Assembly: GCF_051549785.1 (NCBI RefSeq)
Contig: NZ_CP189974.1
Span: 992,001-1,056,000, forward strand
Length of the DNA: 64,000 bases
Reading direction: 5' to 3'
From: Caldatribacterium sp051549785
GTDB taxonomy: Bacteria; Atribacterota; Atribacteria; Atribacterales; Caldatribacteriaceae
The notes beneath the pieces were generated by a model. It saw nothing but the letters and a program-made list of their open reading frames with translations, was not told where the DNA came from and made no database searches. The first letter of the stretch is position 1; each line of letters starts with the position of its first letter. The position numbers and the translations under genes are program-made. Positions 22,800 through 30,328 of this stretch are shown here, piece by piece.

Positions 22800-22949
22800 C
22801 GTTGAGGGCAGGTCTCCTGGCTCACGGGTCATCCTCCTCCCACCTTCCCAGGTGTTCCCCAGTGGTCGGGATTCGTCGCCGTATACAGTAGCGGGGGCTG
22901 CAGCGGATTTTCACCGCTTTCCCTTTTAAGCCCTAAGGCACCCTCAACG
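22800..22949 (-). ncRNA. Adenosylcobalamin (B12) riboswitch
   Basis: The minus strand shows P1 (CGTTGAGGG with CCCTCAACG) enclosing the conserved GGTGAAAATCC, the GCAGCCCCCGCTACTGT core, CCACTGGGG, and the terminal GAGCCAGGAGACCTGCC (B12-box region). These are the hallmark elements of the cobalamin aptamer. It is followed by a terminator and cbiMNQ, fitting feedback control of cobalt uptake. Confidence 0.96.
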
Positions 22950-23003
22950 GACAGTATGCACGTTTCCCACTATTATATTCCCTGGAGAGGCATCCTGCAA
23001 GGG

Positions 23004-23441
23004 TTACTGGCCCCGCAGGGACGATTCACAGGCTCTCTTGAGGATTTTTGCGATTTCTCTGTGACAGCACCGTCCTGAGGGGTTCTCGGTGAGGCAAAAC
23101 CCCTTGCTCCCAGCGCCGGTCATCCTCTGGATGTCTTCCAAGGTTCTTGCCCCCTTGCGGATGGCGGAGAGGATCTCCTCTTCCGTGACTCGGCTGCAGT
23201 AGCAGATGTACTTTGGAGAAGCTCCGTCCTTGTACCATACGGGGACTTTGAGGTCTTCTTTTTTCAGGGTCTTCCCGGAGGCATCGAAGTAAACCACCGG
23301 GCAATGTGGATTGAGGCAAAGGCAATAAGTCACCGTTTCGTTGACAGTGTCCCTCAAGGCCTCCCTCACCAGGTGCTTTACGGTGAGGGTCAGTACATTC
23401 TGACCCTCACCGTGGCATACAGGACACAGTGCCTTCTCCAT
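23004..23441 (-). CDS. CopZ-like protein with zinc and [2Fe-2S] (BFD-type) sites
   Basis: The 145-residue protein has a CPVCHGEG opening and a CLCLNPHCPVVYF segment, a likely zinc site. It also has CYCSRVTEEEILSAI-RKGARTL and FCLTENPSGRCC, which supply four Cys of a BFD-type [2Fe-2S] cluster. The order resembles the N-terminal domain of Archaeoglobus CopZ, a redox-active copper chaperone, but no heavy-metal-associated C-terminal domain is present. ATG 23441 lies four bases after the preceding gene's stop and was preferred to 23486, which overlaps that gene. It sits in one unit with a thioredoxin-like protein and a permease, suggesting metal or metalloid handling. Confidence 0.8.
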   Translation of the reverse strand: MEKALCPVCHGEGQNVLTLTVKHLVREALRDTVNETVTYCLCLNPHCPVVYFDASGKTLKKEDLKVPVWYKDGASPKYICYCSRVTEEEILSAIRKGARTLEDIQRMTGAGSKGFCLTENPSGRCCHREIAKILKRACESSLRGQ

Positions 23442-23445
23442 AGCC

Positions 23446-23688
23446 TCAGGAGCGGAGTTTCTGGAGGGCTTCCTTGAGTTCCTCAACCGTTGGGACCTTT
23501 CCGGAAAAGAGCACCGTTCCGTCGACGACCACGGCAGGAGTCATGTGGACTCCCATTTGAGCGAACTCTCTGGGGTCAGCAACGTGGGTCACCTCTGCGT
23601 CAATCCCCAGGGTTTGGCACGCTTCACGGACGTTTCGCTCGGTCGCCTTGCACTTTGGGCATCCCATGCCCAAAACGGCGATGTGCAT
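23446..23688 (-). CDS. Small thioredoxin-fold redox protein
   Basis: The 80-residue protein carries MGCPKCKATERNV, a CxxC active site at the start of a thioredoxin/glutaredoxin-type fold, and a cis-Pro loop (MTPAVVVDGTVLFSG). It belongs to the short redox-active disulfide proteins common in anaerobes. It lies between the permease gene (14 bases downstream of its stop) and the CopZ-like gene, so it probably passes electrons or a metal between them. Confidence 0.88.
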   Translation of the reverse strand: MHIAVLGMGCPKCKATERNVREACQTLGIDAEVTHVADPREFAQMGVHMTPAVVVDGTVLFSGKVPTVEELKEALQKLRS

Positions 23689-23702
23689 AGGTCTCCACCT
23701 CC

Positions 23703-24761
23703 TCAGGGAACAAAGACGAAGTTCCCAAAAAACCAGCCGACCACTGTACCAAGGAGAACAATGGCCACAACGTACACGAAGGCTTTCTTCCCCCCAAAGA
23801 CCCGGGCGATGGCCAGCCAGTTGGGAAGGCTTAGACCAGGTCCGGTGAGGAGGAGGGCGAGTGCAGGTCCCTTGCCCATGCCGAGTTTCATAAGAGTACG
23901 CACAAAAGGCGCTTCAGTGAGCGTGGCAAAGTAACTTACAGCACCGATGAGCGTGGCAAGGAACGATGACCGAATGCTATTTCCTCCAAGCCAGGCACGA
24001 ATCCAGGTCTCGGGGAGGAGCTTCCCGATAACGCCGACCACAAAAACGCCGAGAAGGAGCAGGGGGAAGATGAGCCGCACAAACCAGAGGGTTTCCCGAA
24101 GCCATTCCCGTACGGCTTTCGGGGGGAGGGCGAACTTCGCGTACACGGCAGAAAGTGCGGTAAGTGCCGTCCAGAGGATGACCTTGTGGAGGTAGGGTCC
24201 GCTCCGGATGAGGTAGTTGGGGAGAAGAAGGGAAAGGAGAACAAGGGAGAGGAGAAAGGTACTCCGCTTCTCAAGAATGGCGCCTTTTGGCTGACTACTT
24301 CTTCTTTCAGGAGACGCAAGCGCCGCGTGTTGTTCCTTCTGGAAGGCGAGGCTCATGATGCCACCGACGAGGAAAGCCATGGTGAGTGCCGCGACTACCC
24401 GGGCGAGGGCCATGGAAGCCCCAAGGAGGCTTCCGGTGTAGGTGAGGGCAAGGACGTTGGTGGCTGGGGCCACCCAAAGGATGATGAAGGCAACGCCTAC
24501 AGTCGCACCGCCAAAATAGAGGCCGCTTGCTACGGGGATCACCGTGCAGGAGCAGGCAGCAACAAAAAAGCTCGCTATGCTCGCCAAGGAGAACGAGGAG
24601 AGTTTTGACCGTTTCTCGCCGAGGTATTCAAGGATCACTTCCCGGTTGATGAAACTGACGATGCCCCCTGCAAGGAGAAAGGCAGGCACAAGACAGGTGA
24701 GAACGTGCGTGGCCACGTAGTCCTTCAAAGCCAAAAGCCCGGCGGCAACCATATCGCGCAT
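23703..24761 (-). CDS. DUF318/ArsP-like permease
   Basis: The 352-residue protein has 8-10 membrane helices. It has the family's cysteine motif ACSCTVIPVASGL in the second helix pair and a matching polar motif in the second half (VSYFATLTEAPFVRTL). Members export organoarsenicals or other soft-metal species, though many are uncharacterised. ATG 24761 was chosen because a TATAAT (24793-24798, minus strand) overlaps the upstream in-frame ATG. It heads a three-gene operon with a thioredoxin-like and a CopZ-like protein. Confidence 0.85.
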   Translation of the reverse strand: MRDMVAAGLLALKDYVATHVLTCLVPAFLLAGGIVSFINREVILEYLGEKRSKLSSFSLASIASFFVAACSCTVIPVASGLYFGGATVGVAFIILWVAPATNVLALTYTGSLLGASMALARVVAALTMAFLVGGIMSLAFQKEQHAALASPERRSSQPKGAILEKRSTFLLSLVLLSLLLPNYLIRSGPYLHKVILWTALTALSAVYAKFALPPKAVREWLRETLWFVRLIFPLLLLGVFVVGVIGKLLPETWIRAWLGGNSIRSSFLATLIGAVSYFATLTEAPFVRTLMKLGMGKGPALALLLTGPGLSLPNWLAIARVFGGKKAFVYVVAIVLLGTVVGWFFGNFVFVP

Positions 24762-24898
24762 GGTGCTTTCACCCCTGGTACTCCCTCTCTCCATTATACT
24801 CCCTGCGTCAACTTCGCCCGGTGTGGAGATTTTCCGGTGTTCTGGGTTTGCCAGAGGTTTACTTCAGGTATAAAATTGGGAAAAGGAGGTTGGAAAAG

Positions 24899-25417
24899 AT
24901 GGTGCGCGTTCTCGCTCTTATGCTTTGCGTGGTGGTGTTCTTTTCCCTTCCGGCTCTTGCCGAAGAGTTCGTGTCCTACGTTTCCCCTCTTGCCGGCTTT
25001 GCCATAGCTTTTCCTGAAGGGTGGGAAGTCGAAAATCCTCCAGAGTCCTTTGACCCCACCCTTATGCTTTCGGCCCGTTCCGGAGAGGCGTGGGTATGGG
25101 TGACCCTGGAGTACCGGTACTACGCCTCTTTTGACGCCTTCAGGGAACGGGTGCGCAGCGATATTCTGCTGTATCCGGGTGTGCAGATTCTCGGCGAGGG
25201 AAGGGCTGAGGTCGATGACGTTCCCGCCTACTGGTACGTATACTCCTTCCCTGAAGGGGGAAGGGAAATGCAGGGAATCCTCTATCTCTTCTCCAGGAAT
25301 GAGGGGTTTTACCGGATTATTTGCTGGACATCGCAAGAAACCTTTGATGCGGTTTTCCCAACCTTTCGAAAGATTGTTCGGAGTTTCACGACAGGGATGA
25401 AACAGGCTCCTGAATGA
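24899..25417 (+). CDS. Exported PsbP/DcrB-like protein of unknown function
   Basis: The 172-residue product starts at ATG 24899 behind AAAAGGAGG, with TATAAA 25 bases further up. A signal peptide (about 1-22, ALAEE) precedes one compact alpha-beta domain. Its pattern (SPLAGFAIAFPEGWEV, a middle helix, YLFSRNEGFYRIICW, and a terminal helix FPTFRKIVRSF) matches the PsbP/DcrB-like fold seen in many small exported proteins. It overlaps the deacetylase gene by four bases (ATGA) and is cotranscribed with it. Confidence 0.75.
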   Translation: MVRVLALMLCVVVFFSLPALAEEFVSYVSPLAGFAIAFPEGWEVENPPESFDPTLMLSARSGEAWVWVTLEYRYYASFDAFRERVRSDILLYPGVQILGEGRAEVDDVPAYWYVYSFPEGGREMQGILYLFSRNEGFYRIICWTSQETFDAVFPTFRKIVRSFTTGMKQAPE

Positions 25418-26826
25418 GGATGACAAAAAGGCATCTGAAGTTCGCCATTCTCGTTGTCGTTGTTGCGGTTCTTTCTGGATTCCTGCTTTTTGCTCAGGTT
25501 CGCTCTTCTATCCCCTTTTTTGCTCGTCTGAGCGTTGCAAACAGTAGCCCTCTTTCGTGCACTGCCGAGGATGTTCTTCTTGTTGTGGCTCCCCACTGTG
25601 ACGATGAGGTTTTCGGAGCCGGAGGGTTCATTTACGATGCGGTGAAACAGGGAGCCAAGGTCTATGTGGTTGTGGTGACGAATGGCGAAGCCTTTAGACT
25701 CCTCGTAAGTCGACCAAGCCGAGCCCTTCTTCTTGGGGACCGTCGGCAGAGAGAAACTTTAGAGGCCCTTGGGGTTCTGGGGATCCCAAAAGACCGCGTG
25801 TTTTTCCTCGGATATCCCGACCGGGGTTTAGAGCTCCTATGGTATGAGCACTGGTTGCCGGGCATTCCCTATTTTTCTTGCCTTACCCGGAGGGAGTTCA
25901 CTCCGGACACGAGCTTCAGGCCGGGAAGCCCCTACTGCGGCAAGAGTGTGGTTGCCGATCTTGAAGAAATCCTCCGTACGGTGCGACCCACTCTCGTTCT
26001 CACTGCGTCTCCCTTTGATACCCATCCTGACCACCGGGCAGTGTACAACTTCACCATGTACGCGCTGGAACGTCTCCGTTACGAGGACCCCTTTTTTGAG
26101 AATACCCGGGTGTTCTGGTTTCTTGTCCACTGGAACCTCTGGCCCCACGGGAGTCTGACCGGACCGGGGGTGAAACTCATTCCCCCCAGGGAACTCCTCG
26201 TGCCTACCATCCAGTGGCAGTACTACTTCCTGGGGAAAGATACCGTTTTTGCCAAGATGTGGGCAGTCCGGAAGTACCGTTCGCAATCTGCGGGAGGGTA
26301 TCCTTTGAGTTTTATCCGGGCCAACGAGCTTTTCGTTGAGGCCCGCAAGGCTAAAATGCCCACCCTTTTTGAAGGAATTACGGTTGATGGGCGATGGGAT
26401 GACTGGGGTGGACCGAACATTGCCTTCTCCTCACCAGAAGTGCGAATACGGCAAAACGGAGCTCGAAGGACCTCCTCACCCTTTTTCCTCGCCATGGCGA
26501 AAGATGCCGAATGCCTGTACCTTGCTGTCCACCGTCTGTCCTCGAAGAAAGTGACGTACCGTTTCCATTTTCTGCCCGTTACCCCTCTCGGGAGCGAGGA
26601 AACCTACGTGGACGTGGAGGTGGGAACAGGGGGACGGAAGACGATCGTGATTCCCTCAGAGGATGAGTTCCCCGGGGCCCTGCAGTATGCCCTGGGAGAT
26701 GATGGCCTTGAGGTGGCCGTTCCTCTTGAGCTTTTACACCATGCTGCGACCGTCTTTTTCCGGATGGAGGTTCTCGAGGGGAAAAGGATTCTTGCTGAAA
26801 CCATCTGGAAGGTGTTGACGTTCTGA
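25414..26826 (+). CDS. Exported PIG-L/LmbE-type deacetylase with C-terminal beta domain
   Basis: The 470-residue protein has an N-terminal membrane helix or signal anchor (about 9-28). A PIG-L deacetylase domain (residues ~50-290) follows, with zinc-binding APHCDDEVFGAGG and HPDHRAVYNF. The last ~150 residues (from GITVDGRWDDWGG) form a beta-rich domain resembling CBM9-type carbohydrate-binding modules. PIG-L enzymes remove acetyl from N-acetylglucosamine-like sugars. The neighbouring D-Ala-D-Ala ligase makes a cell-wall or surface-polysaccharide role plausible. It overlaps the gene before it by four bases. Confidence 0.88.
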   Translation: MRMTKRHLKFAILVVVVAVLSGFLLFAQVRSSIPFFARLSVANSSPLSCTAEDVLLVVAPHCDDEVFGAGGFIYDAVKQGAKVYVVVVTNGEAFRLLVSRPSRALLLGDRRQRETLEALGVLGIPKDRVFFLGYPDRGLELLWYEHWLPGIPYFSCLTRREFTPDTSFRPGSPYCGKSVVADLEEILRTVRPTLVLTASPFDTHPDHRAVYNFTMYALERLRYEDPFFENTRVFWFLVHWNLWPHGSLTGPGVKLIPPRELLVPTIQWQYYFLGKDTVFAKMWAVRKYRSQSAGGYPLSFIRANELFVEARKAKMPTLFEGITVDGRWDDWGGPNIAFSSPEVRIRQNGARRTSSPFFLAMAKDAECLYLAVHRLSSKKVTYRFHFLPVTPLGSEETYVDVEVGTGGRKTIVIPSEDEFPGALQYALGDDGLEVAVPLELLHHAATVFFRMEVLEGKRILAETIWKVLTF

Positions 26827-26839
26827 GGGGGAGGGAGAG

Positions 26840-27907
26840 GTGCCGGAGCTTACGGTTCTTGTGCTCTTTGGCGGAAAGTCTGTGGAACACGAGGTCTCCT
26901 GGGAATCGGCCCAAAACGTCGTTGCGGCGCTTGACCCGAAGAAGTATGAGGTGCTGCTTGTGGGCGTTGGCAAAGACGGTCTCTGGCGACTCTGCGAGAA
27001 GGAGGACCTTAAGCGAGGGGAGTGTCCCAAGCACCGTGAGGAGGTTGTGCTCCTTCCCCATCCTGAAGGGGGGAGACTGTACGGTCTCTCCCGTAGGGAG
27101 GTCATTGCTGTCCCGGATGTGGTTTTCCCCCTGCTCCACGGGACCTTTGGCGAAGACGGGACGCTCCAGGGACTTCTTGAAATGGTGAATCTCCCATACG
27201 TTGGTTCTGGGGTTCTGGGCTCTGCCATCTGCATGGACAAGGAGGTGACGAAGAGGCTCCTTCGGGAAGCGGGACTTCCGGTGGTGCGCTTCTTCTGCAT
27301 TAGGGAAAGCACCATCCCCAGCTTCTCTGAAGTCGCTGATATCCTGGGGGTCCCGTTCTTTGTGAAACCGGCAACCCTTGGGTCTTCGGTAGGTACGGCG
27401 AAGGTGAAAGGTCGAGAGGATTTTGAGCGTAAAATTGCCGAAGCCTTTCAGTACGACGACAGGGTCCTCCTTGAGGAGTACATCGCCGGGAGGGAAATCG
27501 AGTGTTCCGTTCTGGGGAACGAAGAGCCCCTCGCCTCACTCCCGGGAGAAATCGTTCCGCACCACGAGTTCTACTCCTATGAGGCCAAGTACTTGGACCC
27601 TGAGGGGGCAGAGCTCCTTGCTCCTGCACCGCTTGATGAGGCAACGACGCGAAGGGTGCAGGAGCTCGCCCTGGCCTCCTTTCGGGTGTGTCGCTGCGAA
27701 GGCATGGCCCGGGTGGACTTTTTCGTGCGGGGGGAGGAGGTTTTCATCAACGAGGTGAACACCATTCCGGGGTTCACAAAAATCAGCATGTACCCGAAGC
27801 TCTGGGAGGCAAGTGGCATCCCTTACGCGGAGCTCCTTGACCGCCTCATTGAGCTTGCCCTGGAGCGGGCAAGGAAGAAACGAAGGCTTAAACGGAGTTT
27901 CCGCTAA
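26840..27907 (+). CDS. ddl: D-alanine--D-alanine ligase
   Basis: The 355-residue ATP-grasp enzyme makes the D-Ala-D-Ala dipeptide of peptidoglycan. GTG 26840 follows GGGGAGGGAGAG. Motifs in order are FGGKSVEHEVS, PLLHGTFGEDGTLQG, VKPATLGSSVG, the omega-loop YSYEAKYL (the Tyr favours D-Ala over D-lactate), MARVDFF and NEVNTIPGFT. It is the last gene of a three-gene run and is followed by a terminator. Confidence 0.96.
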   Translation: MPELTVLVLFGGKSVEHEVSWESAQNVVAALDPKKYEVLLVGVGKDGLWRLCEKEDLKRGECPKHREEVVLLPHPEGGRLYGLSRREVIAVPDVVFPLLHGTFGEDGTLQGLLEMVNLPYVGSGVLGSAICMDKEVTKRLLREAGLPVVRFFCIRESTIPSFSEVADILGVPFFVKPATLGSSVGTAKVKGREDFERKIAEAFQYDDRVLLEEYIAGREIECSVLGNEEPLASLPGEIVPHHEFYSYEAKYLDPEGAELLAPAPLDEATTRRVQELALASFRVCRCEGMARVDFFVRGEEVFINEVNTIPGFTKISMYPKLWEASGIPYAELLDRLIELALERARKKRRLKRSFR

Positions 27908-27913
27908 AGGTTC

Positions 27914-27951
27914 AGGCGGTGCCTGGGGTATTCCCAGGCACCGCCCTTTTT
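27914..27951 (+). terminator. Rho-independent terminator after ddl
   Basis: GGCGGTGCCTGGG/CCCAGGCACCGCC (13 pairs, five-base loop) is followed by CTTTTT. Its 3' edge touches the end of the convergent gene. Confidence 0.93.
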
Positions 27952-28306
27952 ACTCCACGGTGAGCTGGGCTTTTCTGTCACCGAACTTGCTGCAGTGGGC
28001 GAAAACCTCGAGGACATCGCCCTTCTTCGCATCGACAATGAGGTACTGGGCTTGCTGCTCCTGGGCCGAGAGCTGGGAGAAGAAGCGCTGGAGAACGACC
28101 TCCTTCCCGTTCAGGAAAACCCGGACTTCGTCGATGTAGTGGTCGCCTCGAGGGTCGGGAACGCCGTGGAGGATACGGATAGTGAGGAGCGACGTTTCGG
28201 GATCAAAGCTCATCGCAATCTGTGACGGAGGATGGGCGAACGCTAAGCTTCCTGCAAAGACCGAAAGAGCAAGGCCAATCATCACGCAGAGGTTTTTCGG
28301 CGACAT
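27950..28306 (-). CDS. Exported superoxide reductase-like protein with altered iron site
   Basis: The 118-residue product has a signal peptide (about 1-24, LAFAHPP) and an Ig-like domain resembling the iron-binding domain of desulfoferrodoxin/neelaredoxin. The pattern HGVPDPRGDHYIDEVRV parallels the HPM-x3-HYI segment. FAHCSKFGD parallels the CN-x-HG segment, so the Cys is kept but the fifth ligand His is Phe. The preceding, overlapping gene encodes the matching desulforedoxin domain. Without the complete four-His/one-Cys site, superoxide reduction is doubtful; metal or sulfur binding is an alternative. Start ATG 28306 follows AAAAGGAGA. Confidence 0.65.
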   Translation of the reverse strand: MSPKNLCVMIGLALSVFAGSLAFAHPPSQIAMSFDPETSLLTIRILHGVPDPRGDHYIDEVRVFLNGKEVVLQRFFSQLSAQEQQAQYLIVDAKKGDVLEVFAHCSKFGDRKAQLTVE

Positions 28307-28452
28307 TGGCGTCTCCTTTTCGGGGTCTCTTCAACCTTGACCATGGGTTGACCGCAGCACACAAGCTCTCCACCGCCAACTTCCTTCACTTCCACCACGT
28401 TACCGCAGACCTCACAGCGGAACACCTCTCCTACCTTTTCCACCCGGGGCAC
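28282..28452 (-). CDS. Desulforedoxin-domain protein (desulfoferrodoxin N-terminal domain)
   Basis: This 56-residue ORF starts at GTG 28452 behind GGGAGGTGG. It carries FRCEVCGNVVEV and LVCCGQPMVKVEE, the four-cysteine rubredoxin-like iron site of desulforedoxin. In typical desulfoferrodoxin this domain is fused to the superoxide-reductase domain. Here it stops after ~40 residues plus a basic tail, and its stop overlaps the start of the next gene by 25 bases in another frame. The domain has no signal peptide although the partner gene does, so the two would sit in different compartments. Confidence 0.8.
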   Translation of the reverse strand: MPRVEKVGEVFRCEVCGNVVEVKEVGGGELVCCGQPMVKVEETPKRRRQCRRKTSA

Positions 28453-28544
28453 TGCGAACCACCTCCCTGTATTTTTTCAAGAAGAACCCACTGAGCTTCT
28501 TTCCAATTCCCCGGATTTCCCTATAATGGAAGCGAGGTGATACG

Positions 28545-29144
28545 GTGGACGCATTTTGGGCCTTTATGAAGTCCTTTGTGGTGCTCATCATCATCCTTGA
28601 CCCCTTTCTGGGAATGGCGACCTTTCTCACCCTCACCCGTAGGATGTCCGAGAGAGAGCGGATGGAGCAGGCTTTCCTCGCCGTTCTTGTAGCCTTTGTG
28701 CTTCTTGTCATTTTCCTCTTTGGAGGACAGGCTTTGTTTTCTCTTCTTGGGATTTCCTTTTCCAGCTTCATGGTGGCGGGAGGGGTGATCCTGCTCCTTC
28801 TTGGCATTGAGGACATCCTGGGGTTGCAGTTTTCCAAAAAAGAGGCCGACACCAGAGCCATTGCCGTGGTCATCGGGACGCCGCTTCTCTGTGGTCCAGG
28901 GGCCATCACCTCCATTATTGTTCTTGCAGAAAAGTACGGGTATCTCATTCCTTTCCTGGCCCTGGTGAGCGCCCTTTTTGTCACTTGGGTGTTGCTCCTT
29001 TTCGCTCCGAAGATTGCGGCGTTCCTTGGGGAACGGATTGTGGAGGTACTCTCAAGGGTTCTCGGGCTTTTGCTTTCGGCTGTTGCCGTAGAGTTTGTCA
29101 AGGAGGGCATTCTGACGATGATTGCGGAGGTTGTGAAGCAATGA
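28545..29144 (+). CDS. MarC-family integral membrane protein
   Basis: The 199-residue protein has six membrane helices with the family motifs ILDPFLGMATFLTLT, FSSFMVAGGVILLLLGIE and GTPLLCGPGAITSII. MarC proteins (UPF0056) are of uncertain function, once linked to multiple antibiotic resistance. GTG 28545 follows GAGGTGATACG. Its stop overlaps the start of the transporter gene, so the two are coupled. Confidence 0.92.
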   Translation: MDAFWAFMKSFVVLIIILDPFLGMATFLTLTRRMSERERMEQAFLAVLVAFVLLVIFLFGGQALFSLLGISFSSFMVAGGVILLLLGIEDILGLQFSKKEADTRAIAVVIGTPLLCGPGAITSIIVLAEKYGYLIPFLALVSALFVTWVLLLFAPKIAAFLGERIVEVLSRVLGLLLSAVAVEFVKEGILTMIAEVVKQ

Positions 29145-30328
29145 GACGCGGCTTTCTCCTTCCCCCCTTTTTCCTCGCCCTTATCGTGATCGGCGTGGGC
29201 ATCTCAGGAGCAGGATCGGTGATTCCCGAAATTGCCGAGCGCTTTTCCCTTCCTTATGCCCTTTCTGGAAAGGTGTTCTTCTTCCAGGGCCTGGGGTACT
29301 TCCTCGCCCTGATTCTTGGGGGTATCCTGGGGGACTTTGTTTTCCGGGGAACGGTGCTCCGTCTGGGGTTGATCCTTGCGGTACTTGGATTTCTGGGCAT
29401 CGCCGTGGGGTCGTCTTTCTCTTGGCTTCTCTTTGCATTCCTGGTCATGGGGGTTGGGGTGGGCTTTGTGGATTGCATGGTGAATCCCGTAGCCCAGAGT
29501 CTTTTCCCGGAGCGCCCCGGAGAGGTGCTCAACCTCATCCACGCGTTCTTTGGCCTTGGGTCGCTCCTTGCGCCAAGGCTTTACGCATTCCTCCATACCC
29601 GGGGATACGGTTTCCAGAGCCTGTACGGGCTCGTCACAGGGCTTGTGGCGTTGACCGCGGGGCTGTTCTTTCTGCCATTCATCCCCCGGAACATCAGCGC
29701 TCCCCCGGGGAGCGCAGTTTTCCGGGCTTTCACCCGGAAAGCCTTCCTCCTTCTTGGGGTGATGATGCTCCTTTACGCAGCTGGGGTGAGCACCTTCAAC
29801 GGGTGGCTGGTGACCTACCTGAAAGGTCGGGGGTTGCCTCAGGTTGTCGGAGCTGTGTACCTTTCCTACTTCTGGCTGGGGCTTCTTGTGGGCCGCTTTG
29901 TCCTTGCCTCGTTCTCCGAGCGGACCGAATACCTCACCCTGATGCGGGCGAACGCCCTCGGGGGTGCTCTGGGGATAGCGCTGTTTCTCCTCTTCGGAAC
30001 TTCCCCCCTTCTGGCGCCTCTTCTCCTCTTCTTCGCAGGGTTTTCGCTCTCGACACTCATCCCCCTCACGCTCACCCATGCCATGGTCACCTTTCCCGAG
30101 GTATCCTCCACGGCTTCGGGCTGGGTGCTGTTCAATAATGGTCTTGGAACCTTTCTCTTCCCCTGGCTTTTCGGCTTTGTGGGAGGACGGTTTGGTTTTG
30201 CGGTGGTTCTGGCTGCTGTGCCCTGTGCCCTTCTGGGGGTTTTCCTGTTCCAGCAACTTCTTGTTCGGACAGGGAGAAGGATTCCTGAAGAGAAAGGAGC
30301 GGTGACCTGTGCGGATCGAAGACCTTGA
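29141..30328 (+). CDS. Major facilitator superfamily transporter
   Basis: The 395-residue protein has about twelve membrane helices in two halves, joined by a basic linker (FIPRNISAPPG then AFTRKAF). Motifs include GGILGDFVFRG after helix 2, the MFS loop motif in altered form, and NLIHAFFGLGSLLAPR, which resembles the fucose/glucose-type permease subgroup. The start ATG 29141 overlaps the marC stop (ATGA). A long antisense frame here is a composition artefact. Sugar or drug transport cannot be separated from sequence alone. Confidence 0.9.
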   Translation: MRRGFLLPPFFLALIVIGVGISGAGSVIPEIAERFSLPYALSGKVFFFQGLGYFLALILGGILGDFVFRGTVLRLGLILAVLGFLGIAVGSSFSWLLFAFLVMGVGVGFVDCMVNPVAQSLFPERPGEVLNLIHAFFGLGSLLAPRLYAFLHTRGYGFQSLYGLVTGLVALTAGLFFLPFIPRNISAPPGSAVFRAFTRKAFLLLGVMMLLYAAGVSTFNGWLVTYLKGRGLPQVVGAVYLSYFWLGLLVGRFVLASFSERTEYLTLMRANALGGALGIALFLLFGTSPLLAPLLLFFAGFSLSTLIPLTLTHAMVTFPEVSSTASGWVLFNNGLGTFLFPWLFGFVGGRFGFAVVLAAVPCALLGVFLFQQLLVRTGRRIPEEKGAVTCADRRP

